A DNA stretch of 64,000 nt from Yersinia bercovieri ATCC 43970. GTDB taxonomy: Bacteria; Pseudomonadota; Gammaproteobacteria; Enterobacterales; Enterobacteriaceae. Below the pieces are notes generated by a model, which did not search any database, was not told the origin of the DNA, and saw only the letters and a program-made list of their open reading frames with translations. This document shows positions 51,884 to 58,967 of the stretch, piece after piece. A program made the position numbers and the translations under genes. Position 1 is the stretch's first letter. Each line of letters opens with the position of its first letter. The stretch is from contig NZ_CP054044.1 of the NCBI RefSeq assembly GCF_013282745.1, positions 4,263,241-4,327,240 of the forward strand, written 5' to 3'.

Positions 51884-52963
51884 TTATCTCCAGGCGGGTC
51901 GGACTCCCAGTGTGCTTGCCCTAGGCCTGTGAGGGCTTACATTTTGTGGTATGACTACTGGTCTGGGGATCTGCGATCTTGTTTGGTTCCGGGCTGTGGG
52001 TACTGTATGAGTCGTAGCCATTATCAATAGAGCTTCCCATATCTTGGCTTGCTCATAAGTATAATCAACACCACCTAAATAAAAGGCCTTATCCATATCT
52101 AACTGATAAGTACCTGCATTGTCGGGGACATATAATGTTGAATTAAGTATGCGACTTAAAGGTTCCTTATAATTTATATAATCATTATGATGATTTATTA
52201 AGTCCAACAGAACATCATCTTTTGATGAATATTTTTCATTTATATCATTAAAGAATTTTATACCACTCTGCCTTAGTGAGGCTATATCACCAAGCATCTT
52301 TAGGCGAGTTTCGTTATAAGTATAATAAGATTTTGCAGTATTACTCAATGCAGACATGACGAACCAAACGGCTACGCTTGCTTTAAAAGCACTATCAATT
52401 ATGAAGGTAGTATTACCCGTAGGAGCGGCAGGAGTGGCAGTAGAAGAATCCTTATTATAATCATGTGTTACAGTAGCTAGTAAATTAGATGCCAAACCCG
52501 AACCAATGGATACCGCTTGTGGGAAAGTATTTAAAAGCGTATTTTCATTAATTCTAGTGTATGTTTGATAGATATCACCGCAAAAATAGAACAATACATT
52601 TGATATCGAACTTGGCAAACATTCCCGAAGATTATGCGAAAAGAAGGAAATAACACTTGTTATGGGGTCGTAAATATAATATTTATAGTTAGCACTTCCT
52701 CTTGGTTCAAACATGTGAGAAATAATCCCGCCATACATATTATCCAAAATTTTCTGTGCATCAGCATTTCCCCCAGCATATTTCTTTAATAATCTGAATG
52801 TCCGAGCTGAAGAATTTAAAGTACCCACAAAAACGTCCAACTGTCTGATATCTAATCCATTTATAAAATGAACTACATTGTTAAAAAAAATAATATTTGT
52901 ATCTCGGGATATAATATTAAGTAATCTGTGGTTAGTCGTGAGTGTTAGGTTGCTATCCGCCAT
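51884..52963 (-). CDS. unrecognised 359-residue prophage-borne protein
   Basis: 359 residues; family not recognised. No signal peptide. The body (1-315) is mixed helical, Asn/Ser/Tyr-rich, with two hydrophobic stretches (about 130-150 and 215-235) too short to be firmly called membrane helices. The last ~45 residues change to a Pro/Arg/Thr-rich tail (PTARNQTRSQIPRPVVIPQ). AT-rich with rare-type codons compared with neighbours. ATG behind AAAGGA at 7 bases. Transcribed alone, towards cysZ. Placement beside a toxin-like glycosyltransferase suggests effector or moron cargo, which is inference. Confidence 0.7.
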   Translation of the reverse strand: MADSNLTLTTNHRLLNIISRDTNIIFFNNVVHFINGLDIRQLDVFVGTLNSSARTFRLLKKYAGGNADAQKILDNMYGGIISHMFEPRGSANYKYYIYDPITSVISFFSHNLRECLPSSISNVLFYFCGDIYQTYTRINENTLLNTFPQAVSIGSGLASNLLATVTHDYNKDSSTATPAAPTGNTTFIIDSAFKASVAVWFVMSALSNTAKSYYTYNETRLKMLGDIASLRQSGIKFFNDINEKYSSKDDVLLDLINHHNDYINYKEPLSRILNSTLYVPDNAGTYQLDMDKAFYLGGVDYTYEQAKIWEALLIMATTHTVPTARNQTRSQIPRPVVIPQNVSPHRPRASTLGVRPAWR

Positions 52964-53146
52964 AATGTTGTCCTTTCATTATTCAGTGTGGATAAAATAG
53001 GAATAATCTACTTCGCTACGAGTTCCCAGCTAGCACAGACTACCGCACTAGTTATACGAATGAGAACTTTCAAAATGTAAGTCTATTTTACGTAACTCAA
53101 TACACATGCAGCGACTGCTGTCATTTTCAGAATACTATTGCACAGA

Positions 53147-53239
53147 ATGTCAGAAGAGGACCGCACTAAAGCTATTATCAATCGACTGGTTGAGGAAATG
53201 TTTAATGAAGCCGAACAGTGGCTGGTTATCGATATTTAA
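53147..53239 (+). CDS. candidate 30-residue ORF before dinI
   Basis: 30 codons, MSEEDRTKAIINRLVEEMFN then EAEQWLVIDI. Acidic and predicted helical. It ends 14 bases before the DinI-family start, on the same strand. A frame of this kind ahead of dinI-like genes is plausible for phage early leftovers. No clear ribosome binding site. Confidence 0.35.
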   Translation: MSEEDRTKAIINRLVEEMFNEAEQWLVIDI

Positions 53240-53253
53240 CTTGAGGGGAATTT

Positions 53254-53499
53254 ATGCTGCGTGTCGAAGTGACGATAGATAAGCTGAACGCCAAGAGTTT
53301 TCCTCTTGGCTATACCAATGCACTGACGGAAGAATTAACAAAACGCCTCAGTCGTAAATTTAGCGATATTCACGTGAAGGTTAGATTTGCGGGTGCCGAT
53401 GAATTAACAGTGCTGGGCGGGGCTAGCGAGGATAAAAAGACGGTCGAAGAGATTTTGCAGGAGACGTGGGAAAGCGCTGATGATTGGTTTCAGCCTTAG
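53254..53499 (+). CDS. DinI-family protein
   Basis: 81 residues, the DinI family size. MLRVEVTIDK at the start, VKVRFAGADELTVLGG in the middle and the hallmark C-terminal EILQETWESADDWF. DinI binds RecA filaments and modulates the SOS response. Phage copies act as anti-repressor or RecA modulators. The ribosome binding site GAGGGG is 6 bases before the ATG. Good evidence for the phage origin of the region. Confidence 0.88.
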   Translation: MLRVEVTIDKLNAKSFPLGYTNALTEELTKRLSRKFSDIHVKVRFAGADELTVLGGASEDKKTVEEILQETWESADDWFQP

Positions 53500-53644
53500 T
53501 GAAATTAACATAACTGGTACGCAGTCTTTCGGGCTGCGTCCATAATACCACTCTATTTTCAGAACATTCGGAGCTTAAATCATTAGGAGTAATTAGATAA
53601 AACCCAATATGATTGAAACAATACTGTAACAATCAGGGAAGGCT

Positions 53645-54088
53645 ATGGATACGGTTGAGCAAGTAAGTGGTTATTATTTTAAAGAAATGCACAATCTGTC
53701 TCAGGGTGAATTAGCTTTTTGGGTCACTGTTGATGAAGTTGAAAAGCAATTCAACGGGATAGATATCGTTGCTTTTGCTTTCATTCTTGGAGGATTGAAC
53801 ATCATTCCCGTCCCCGGTAAGCCACATACAGCCCCCCCGGCACTAGCCTTCTATCATTTATCCCTTCGTCGCATGATCTCATGTCGCCTTAACAATCGCT
53901 GGAGATCACCAACATGGAAGACATTAATTGGTGGAGGCTGGGCAAGATCGACAAGTTTGGGTGGGCTCATCGGTAGGTGGATACCTTGGCTAGGTGTAGC
54001 CATTACAGCTTATGATATTAGTATTATCGGGTATAGAAGTGTTCACCGTTACAACCTCATTGTTTCGTCAAGGGATCGTTTGGAATGA
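53645..54088 (+). CDS. STM2901-family protein
   Basis: 147 residues. It opens MDTVEQVSGYYFKEMHNLSQ-GELAFWV and has a central hydrophobic pair (IDIVAFAFILGGLNIIPVPG, then WARSTSLGGLIGRWIPWLGV) with a conserved GR.IP.LG motif, as I remember for the STM2901 family. Probably membrane-associated. The ATG follows GGAAGG. Its stop overlaps the ATG of the DUF1493 gene, the same pairing known from Salmonella and other enterics. Function unknown. Confidence 0.7.
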   Translation: MDTVEQVSGYYFKEMHNLSQGELAFWVTVDEVEKQFNGIDIVAFAFILGGLNIIPVPGKPHTAPPALAFYHLSLRRMISCRLNNRWRSPTWKTLIGGGWARSTSLGGLIGRWIPWLGVAITAYDISIIGYRSVHRYNLIVSSRDRLE

Positions 54089-54405
54089 ACACTCATGAGG
54101 CGGTACTACAATTCGTCAAAGATGAGTTGCGTTGTTGTCAGTTACAGATAGATTCATCGCTCAGTACCGGTGAACATCAAACAGTTCCCGAAGATATCTA
54201 TGAGTTAATGGATAAATATTCTGAAAAGTTTAATGTCGATTGCAGCAAAATATACTGGAGGCGTTATTTTCCCCAGGTGGTTTTTCCTTTTTTGCCTAAT
54301 AGTATTCTTCATGAGCGCTTAAAATCAGACCGTCATAAACCTGAGCCGCTTACAGTCCATATGCTTATCGAATCAGCCAAGGCAAGCCGCTGGCTGTATG
54401 ATTGA
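54085..54405 (+). CDS. DUF1493 protein
   Basis: 106 residues, acidic N-terminal half (VKDELRCCQLQIDSSLSTGE, VPEDIYELMDKYSEKFNVD) resembling an acyl-carrier-like helical bundle. The second half has YWRRYFPQVVFPFLP and ends in the typical LTVHMLIESAKASRW. This fits DUF1493. Coupled by ATGA to the STM2901-family gene, so the two probably work together. Role unknown. Confidence 0.75.
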   Translation: MNTHEAVLQFVKDELRCCQLQIDSSLSTGEHQTVPEDIYELMDKYSEKFNVDCSKIYWRRYFPQVVFPFLPNSILHERLKSDRHKPEPLTVHMLIESAKASRWLYD

Positions 54406-54615
54406 AATAAGGTTCCAGTGGAGGCCCCCGAAAATGACGAGTGGCGTAAAATGTGTGACTAAACCTTATCAACTGAGACCTTTTTTTATTATCTCAATCT
54501 GGTAAATAATCTGACGCCACAGACAATTAACCTATTAAATATATGCTCTCGTTTGTAGTGTAACTAATAGGACTATGCCAATTTAGTTTTAGAAACCAAT
54601 GAATGGAAAATTACA

Positions 54616-55554
54616 ATGAAAAGACCAATAAGTATTAGTTTTGGTGAGACTGAGAATGTAAAACACAAAAAAACCAATGAAAAACCTTATAACCCACCAA
54701 TTATGCCAGTGAACACAACGGTTCCTTCAATCATACATTATATTTGGTTAGGTTCACCATTAAATACAAATCAAATTTGCAGAGTGATTAATCATGTTGT
54801 CAAAAATTCCATTGGATTTAAATTCATTATCTGGACTGATAGTTATTCAGAATATTATCGTCTAAAAGCGGTAATTGTAGATGCAAATTCATATGCGGAT
54901 TTTTTCTTAAGAGAGAGTAAACTGTACTTTGTAAATAACATAGAAGTTAGAGTTATTGGCGAGTATTTAAAAGAGGTAAACGTAAGAAACTACAGCGCAT
55001 TTATACGTGAGTCTATTGGCGCCTATAGGAATTATGCCGCAGCATCAGATATATTACGCTTATTGATTCTATATCATATTGGCGGGGTTTATTTAGATCT
55101 AGATGCAGAGTTATACTCAAAGTTGAATGTATCTGCGGTTCAAAGTCAATATGGTTTCTCTGTAAGAGAGGTTGTTCCAGGGAGAGCTGCAATTCAAAAT
55201 AATATAATTGCGGTAGCACCAAACCACCCTTGGATTAAATTGATGCTAGATTCTATAGAAAGAAATTATTCTGCCCCAATCAACGAAAACTATACATGGT
55301 CAAAGAAACGTTCAAACTTAGAGTATGACCCATTTTCTAAAATGTCAGTACCTAATCCATTTCTTAGCCACTGTAGATTAGAACAGACTATAATTATTAC
55401 TGGGCCAGCATTATTATACAATGTTTTAAATGAGGGGGGGTTTATTCAATATATCGGGACGATGTGTCAATATTTCAAGTGTCCTGATGCATCTGCCAAA
55501 TGGGCCGATATAAGCCATGTAAATCTGCGTGATAGTTCTGAGTCACCGTTTTAG
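54616..55554 (+). CDS. standalone TcdA/TcdB-type glycosyltransferase (toxin or effector candidate)
   Basis: 312 residues, GT-A fold glycosyltransferase of the clostridial glucosylating toxin type. After a polar N-terminal 35 residues come IIHYIWLGSPLN (W44, like the HFVWIG of TcdB), then AAASDILRLLILYHIGGVYL with D145/R148, and the DxD metal site D161-L-D163. The spacing D-3-R-13-D-2-D is exactly that of TcdB D270/R273/D286/D288. Such enzymes glycosylate host Rho/Ras GTPases. No delivery or autoprotease domain and no signal peptide, so delivery would need a secretion system. AT-rich, unlike the core. Alternatively it could modify a bacterial glycan. Confidence 0.82.
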   Translation: MKRPISISFGETENVKHKKTNEKPYNPPIMPVNTTVPSIIHYIWLGSPLNTNQICRVINHVVKNSIGFKFIIWTDSYSEYYRLKAVIVDANSYADFFLRESKLYFVNNIEVRVIGEYLKEVNVRNYSAFIRESIGAYRNYAAASDILRLLILYHIGGVYLDLDAELYSKLNVSAVQSQYGFSVREVVPGRAAIQNNIIAVAPNHPWIKLMLDSIERNYSAPINENYTWSKKRSNLEYDPFSKMSVPNPFLSHCRLEQTIIITGPALLYNVLNEGGFIQYIGTMCQYFKCPDASAKWADISHVNLRDSSESPF

Positions 55555-55731
55555 GATTGATGGCTACACTGATTCTGGTGGAAGTGGAAAATGGTCAGTA
55601 AGATATTTTTTAAAACAACAATTTGAGAGGCGGTAACTGTTAAAAAACAGCGCTGACACAATGACCACCAGTGCAGCCACTCATCTGTTAATAGTGTGTG
55701 GAGTTGATTGGGTGACTGATGGGCTAAAACG

Positions 55732-55759
55732 GAAAAAGGCCACCTGAATAGGCAGCCTT
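55732..55759 (-). terminator. terminator of the 39-residue ORF
   Basis: On the minus strand AAGGC-TG-CC-TATTCA-GG-TG-GCCTT followed by TTTTCC. The stem has one internal mismatch pair. Confidence 0.65.
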
Positions 55760-55775
55760 AAACTTAGTTACTGGG

Positions 55776-55895
55776 TTATTTAGCGAATTTGTCCGCTTCT
55801 TCGCGAGTCGTGATGAAGCTTTCGCCAAGGCCAATCGCAATCAGTATTCCTACGATATAGCCTGCCAACTTACTGTTTAAAATCTTCTTGATCAT
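55776..55895 (-). CDS. 39-residue membrane peptide
   Basis: 39 codons: MIKKILNSKLAGYIVGILIA then IGLGESFITTREEADKFAK. One glycine-rich membrane helix with a basic N terminus and a charged tail. The ATG has a perfect GGAGG at 5 bases and the gene ends 17 bases before a terminator, so it looks genuine. Upstream, at 55936-56020 on the same strand, a frame without a normal start encodes a Cys-rich peptide with HCCSSGWCSSECGEYV. Confidence 0.55.
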   Translation of the reverse strand: MIKKILNSKLAGYIVGILIAIGLGESFITTREEADKFAK

Positions 55896-56061
55896 GCAAC
55901 CTCCAATTCAGAGGAGTAATCATTCTATGCCCTTTTCATCGCGAGCAGTAGGTCACGTATTCACCACATTCGCTTGAACACCAACCACTGCTGCAGCAAT
56001 GTCCTAAATAGATTGGGATGTGAACTCGTTATTCAGTGATGCTCAGGCGAATGTAGAAAGC

Positions 56062-56088
56062 AAAAACCCTGATTGGCTAGAGTCAGGG
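56062..56088 (-). terminator. terminator in the prophage remnant
   Basis: On the minus strand CCCTGA-N10-TCAGGG followed by TTTTTG, 30 bases after a 29-residue ORF. Confidence 0.7.
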
Positions 56089-56118
56089 CTTCGTGTTTTC
56101 CATAATATTTATACTAAG

Positions 56119-56208
56119 TCAAAATGGAGGAGCGCATCGGGTCATTCCCCAGAAGACGCCGATAATACCAATCAGCACAACCCGACGCGCTTTTCTATTG
56201 TGACTCAT
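56119..56208 (-). CDS. candidate 29-residue membrane peptide after a tRNA-like sequence
   Basis: 29 codons: MSHNRKARRVVLIGIIGVFW then GMTRCAPPF. Strongly basic N terminus and a single hydrophobic helix. The ATG begins one base after the CCA of the tRNA-like element, without a clear ribosome binding site. A terminator follows. Possibly a phage peptide; not recognised. Confidence 0.35.
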   Translation of the reverse strand: MSHNRKARRVVLIGIIGVFWGMTRCAPPF

Positions 56209-56209
56209 T

Positions 56210-56288
56210 TGGACCGCCATCAGGGACTTGAACCCTGCACCCTCATATCCACAGACATGACCGCTCTATCCTCCTGAGCTAATGGCGG
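56210..56288 (-). tRNA. tRNA-like gene with abnormal anticodon arm
   Basis: 79 nt. Acceptor CCGCCAT/ATGGCGG is perfect, discriminator T plus CCA encoded. D-arm GCTC/GAGC is in a standard TAGCTCAGGAGGATAGAGC context. T-arm CAGGG-TTCAAGT-CCCTG is perfect. The anticodon arm reads TCATG-TCTGTGGA-TATGA, an 8-base loop, two bases longer overall than normal. The anticodon is therefore unclear (GTG if T33 is the third loop base). A phage tRNA or tRNA pseudogene. Confidence 0.55.
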
Positions 56289-56363
56289 AAATAGGTAAGC
56301 ACACTGGATACCTCCGGCGATCCTTCATCGACTTAACCCAATGTGCTTTTGTATATAAAAAAC

Positions 56364-56443
56364 ACCCGCCATCGGCATCCGGAACTTAATGTCATCATCT
56401 CTTTGCGGAGACAACAGCTCAAATAAATGAACTGATGGCGGGT
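56364..56443 (-). repeat. 80-nt inverted-repeat element with tRNA-like outer stem
   Basis: ACCCGCCATC and GATGGCGGGT close a stem around 60 bases. The minus strand continues into GTTTTTT. The CCGCCAT/ATGGCGG core of the stem is the same as the acceptor of the tRNA-like sequence 76 bases away. No T-arm is recognisable. Possibly a more decayed copy or a terminator-like structure. Confidence 0.35.
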
Positions 56444-56676
56444 AAAATCGCTTTTATAATCAGCGACAAATAAGCTTAAGGATGCCGAATAATCGGCGAG
56501 ACTGACACTAATGACGGCAGAGTCTCCCGAGCAAATGGTAATAGCTAAAAATGAGAGTGTGATCTCATTATTCGTCGGTGGGTAAGCTTTGTTGCTGTGA
56601 TATCCACCTTGGCGGGCTTTGCACTTAACGGCTTAACCACATTCCTCTGATTCTACATAGGGGATAATCCCACATG

Positions 56677-56709
56677 TAAAAAAGCCCTCGAGCTATTAAC
56701 TCAGGGGCC
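56677..56709 (-). terminator. terminator in the prophage remnant
   Basis: On the minus strand GCCCCTGAG-N7-CTCGAGGGC followed by TTTTTT. A two-base mismatch lies in the stem. Confidence 0.6.
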
Positions 56710-56867
56710 TGAATGGTTGTCGATCTTTCCCGGTAGTCACTTCACACCAAGGGCACAATTAGGGTACTAGTGTAGTGGTAGGGGTCAGTAGTGTGTATCA
56801 AAACCAACTGTGCCCTTCTGCCATTTAGTTCCCATGCTTAGGGCAAATACGAACAGAAACCAACCAT

Positions 56868-56969
56868 CTAACATTGCGCTGGACATGCGATTTCTTTTAA
56901 TTTCCCTAGTGAAAATAAGCCAAGCGCAATTATCACCACCATAGATAACACTATAATTAATCTCTTCAC
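56868..56969 (-). CDS. candidate 33-residue membrane peptide
   Basis: Read from GTG at 56969: MKRLIIVLSMVVIIALGLFS then LGKLKEIACPAQC. Basic start, one long hydrophobic helix, Cys-containing tail. The GTG overlaps the stop of a Cys-rich frame (GTGA) and has GGGATGGG about 4 bases upstream. An ATG at 56978 would add three residues. Same style as the 39-residue peptide at 55776. Confidence 0.4.
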   Translation of the reverse strand: MKRLIIVLSMVVIIALGLFSLGKLKEIACPAQC

Positions 56970-57094
56970 ATAGCCCATCCCATTATCTCTTGCATCTCAT
57001 TTGGCCCGCCACCGAGGTCTCTAGCCTCGTATCTACAACAGCAATGGTTATCGGGCTTGACCACTTCACCACATTCCACTGAGTACTGTTTCAC
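56966..57094 (-). CDS. candidate 42-residue Cys-rich peptide
   Basis: From GTG at 57094: MKQYSVECGEVVKPDNHCCC then RYEARDLGGGPNEMQEIMGW and AM. Cysteines C8 and C18-20 could bind a metal. The frame is open further upstream to 57154 but without ATG. No clear ribosome binding site. A related ECGE-containing frame precedes the 39-residue peptide, which makes a duplicated pair plausible. Confidence 0.3.
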   Translation of the reverse strand: MKQYSVECGEVVKPDNHCCCRYEARDLGGGPNEMQEIMGWAM

Positions 57095-57137
57095 AACGAT
57101 TGGATTAACCAACCCAGCACCATACGGATGTAGAAAT

Positions 57138-57165
57138 GAAAAAACCTCAACTAGTTAGGTGAGGC
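57138..57165 (-). terminator. terminator-like hairpin
   Basis: On the minus strand CCTCA-N11-TGAGG followed by TTTTTTC. Confidence 0.5.
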
Positions 57166-57225
57166 CTTAAATAGATAATTCCGCGCGGATGGCGGATTTC
57201 TTTAACACAGTGGCAGGCTACTTAA

Positions 57226-57459
57226 TGTTACTTACAATCAATTGATGCTTTTACAAATGTTGACTTATATACAGAATCATCCAGTGAGGAAAACACTGCA
57301 AATCCCCTTACTGATGCATTTGGTTTCAATGAGCCGTTCAATAACGTCTCGTCCACGGTATCAAGTTCGAATTTTTTCCATCAGGGGTGGCAAATCTTGT
57401 TCAGTTTTAATGCCTTATCACCAAGATTAGCGAGAACAATATCGAATCTTTTAGTGTGA
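57226..57459 (+). pseudogene. 77-codon gene fragment without start
   Basis: An open frame between TAA (57223) and TGA (57457) has no start codon. The translation is Ser/Asn/Phe-rich (IDAFTNVDLYTESSSEEN, NPLTDAFGFNEPFNNVSS, HQGWQILFSFNALSPRLA) and looks like the end of a larger protein. Not recognised. Probably the 3' remnant of a phage or cargo gene. Confidence 0.35.
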
Positions 57460-57511
57460 GCAGACTCGGTACCTGTTGACATAGAACCCAGAGAACCTTG
57501 TGTGCATAAAT

Positions 57512-57677
57512 GCTAATCAAATACCACCAACATTTCACGAACCAGCGATCGCTTTCAGAACGGTTATACCGCGAGCAAGGCATCGATACAAAATCACTAC
57601 TGGGTCACAAAAATCAAACAATGACGGATAAATACAATGACGACAGAGGAAAGGAGTGGATCACTATCGCGGTTTAA
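57512..57677 (+). pseudogene. int: 3' remnant of a lambdoid tyrosine integrase, frameshifted
   Basis: ANQIPPTFHE is read to 57541. One extra C then shifts the frame, and QRSLSERLYREQGIDTKSLL, GHKNQTMTDKYNDDRGKEW and ITIAV follow to TAA at 57675-57677. The box-II histidine and arginine (FHE-QRS, like FHELRS of lambda Int), LLGHK and the nucleophile tyrosine in TDKYNDDRG are all present. The catalytic N-terminal two thirds are missing. Non-functional. Confidence 0.85.
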
Positions 57678-57839
57678 AGTGGAGCAATAACTGACCAGTT
57701 TAGCAGAAGAGTTTTGCAGGGGTTTTGCAGAAGAATTTTAAGGGCGGATTATTTTGTTTTTAAAAGATGATTCAGTTATTAAAATTCCTTTATTTTATAA
57801 CTAATTATAAAAAAATAACTTTCTCCATGTGATTATGTT

Positions 57840-57877
57840 CTTATCTCCTAATCACATATCGATATACCAATTACTTA
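57840..57877. repeat. right attachment-site repeat (attR)
   Basis: CTTAT-C-TCCTAATC...; 38 bp with one mismatch to 51559-51596, and the last 32 bases identical. It lies 163 bases after the integrase remnant and 70 bases before cysK, so it probably overlaps the cysK promoter region. Confidence 0.8.
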
Positions 57878-57947
57878 CTTCCATAGCCATACTGTTAGCG
57901 TATGCTTTGAACGTTTCCTACATTTTCATAGAGTTAAAGGACGGGCT

Positions 57948-58916
57948 ATGAGCAAGATATATGAAGACAACTCTTTAACAATCGGCCATACGCCGCTGGT
58001 TCGTTTGAACCGTATCGGTAACGGACGCATTTTGGCAAAGGTTGAGTCACGTAATCCAAGTTTTAGCGTTAAATGCCGTATCGGCGCGAATATGATTTGG
58101 GATGCTGAAAAACGCGGCATTCTGACGACAGATAAAGAGCTGGTAGAGCCTACCAGCGGCAATACCGGCATTGCGCTGGCATTTGTTGCCGCCGCACGCG
58201 GTTACAAATTAACCCTGACCATGCCTGAAACTATGAGCATCGAGCGCCGTAAGCTACTAAAAGCGCTGGGTGCCAACCTGGTGCTGACCGAAGGCGCCAA
58301 AGGAATGAAAGGGGCAATTGCTAAAGCAGAAGAGATTCAAGCGACTGATCCAGACCGCTACCTCATTTTGCAGCAATTCAGTAACCCAGCGAACCCAGAA
58401 ATTCATGAAAAAACCACCGGCCCAGAAATTTGGGAAGATACTGATGGTGAAGTCGATGTCTTTATCGCTGGAGTGGGCACCGGTGGCACCTTGACCGGGG
58501 TCAGCCGCTACATCAAAAACACCAAAGGTAAGGCGATTACCACAGTTGCGGTGGAGCCTACCGACTCTCCGGTTATTACTCAGGCATTAGCAGGTCAGGA
58601 AATCAAACCCGGCCCGCATAAAATTCAGGGTATCGGTGCTGGCTTCATTCCCGGTAACCTTGATCTAACACTGGTTGATCGTGTTGCTCTGGTAACCAAT
58701 GACGAAGCCATCTCTATGGCCCGCCGTTTGATGGATGAAGAGGGCATCTTAGCCGGTATTTCTTCCGGCGCTGCGGTTGCCGCGGCGGTCAAACTTTCTG
58801 AGGAAGATGGCTTTACTGACAAAACAATTGTGGTTATTCTTCCCTCCTCGGGTGAGCGCTATTTGAGCACGGCTTTGTTCGCAGATCTGTTCACTGAGCA
58901 AGAGCTGCAACAGTAG
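57948..58916 (+). CDS. cysK: cysteine synthase A
   Basis: 322 residues, O-acetylserine sulfhydrylase. PLP lysine K42 in [13 protein letters not shown], substrate loop TSGNTGIAL, phosphate-binding GTGGTLTG. Condenses O-acetylserine with sulfide to cysteine. The C-terminal region differs slightly from E. coli but is complete. Its promoter now follows the right end of the prophage remnant. A strong terminator follows. Confidence 0.96.
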   Translation: MSKIYEDNSLTIGHTPLVRLNRIGNGRILAKVESRNPSFSVKCRIGANMIWDAEKRGILTTDKELVEPTSGNTGIALAFVAAARGYKLTLTMPETMSIERRKLLKALGANLVLTEGAKGMKGAIAKAEEIQATDPDRYLILQQFSNPANPEIHEKTTGPEIWEDTDGEVDVFIAGVGTGGTLTGVSRYIKNTKGKAITTVAVEPTDSPVITQALAGQEIKPGPHKIQGIGAGFIPGNLDLTLVDRVALVTNDEAISMARRLMDEEGILAGISSGAAVAAAVKLSEEDGFTDKTIVVILPSSGERYLSTALFADLFTEQELQQ

Positions 58917-58938
58917 TGATGCCGTCGCACTAAATGCT

Positions 58939-58967
58939 AAAAAAGCACCCTTATGGGTGCTTTTTTT
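58939..58967 (+). terminator. cysK terminator
   Basis: AGCACCC-TTAT-GGGTGCT followed by TTTTTTT. Confidence 0.92.

Larger units (their letters stand above)
51559..57877. mobile_element. decayed lambdoid prophage between cysZ and cysK
   Basis: 6.3 kb of AT-rich DNA separates two genes normally adjacent. It is bounded by 38-bp direct repeats. A frameshifted integrase 3' end sits 163 bases inside the right repeat with its C terminus facing it, the lambdoid layout. It carries a DinI-family gene and cargo (glycosyltransferase, STM2901/DUF1493 pair, unknown 359-residue protein), but no structural or replication genes. The prophage has been reduced to its ends and accessory genes. Confidence 0.75.

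Noticed and set aside
52980..53260. Possible LexA box before the dinI-like gene
   Set aside because: CTGTCATTTTCAGAAT and neighbouring words need two or more mismatches to the CTGT-N8-ACAG rule.
56020..56277. 85-codon plus-strand ORF in the prophage remnant
   Set aside because: It runs antisense through the tRNA-like gene and a terminator, and has no ribosome binding site or family resemblance.
56990..57090. Second tRNA-like sequence near 57.0 kb
   Set aside because: A CGAGG/CCTCG T-arm-like stem and a CCA exist, but the T-loop lacks TTC and the acceptor strands do not pair. A Cys-rich coding frame explains it as well.
57242..57430. 62-codon plus-strand ORF near the integrase remnant
   Set aside because: It overlaps the better-looking start-less frame 57226-57459 in another register and has low-complexity basic content.
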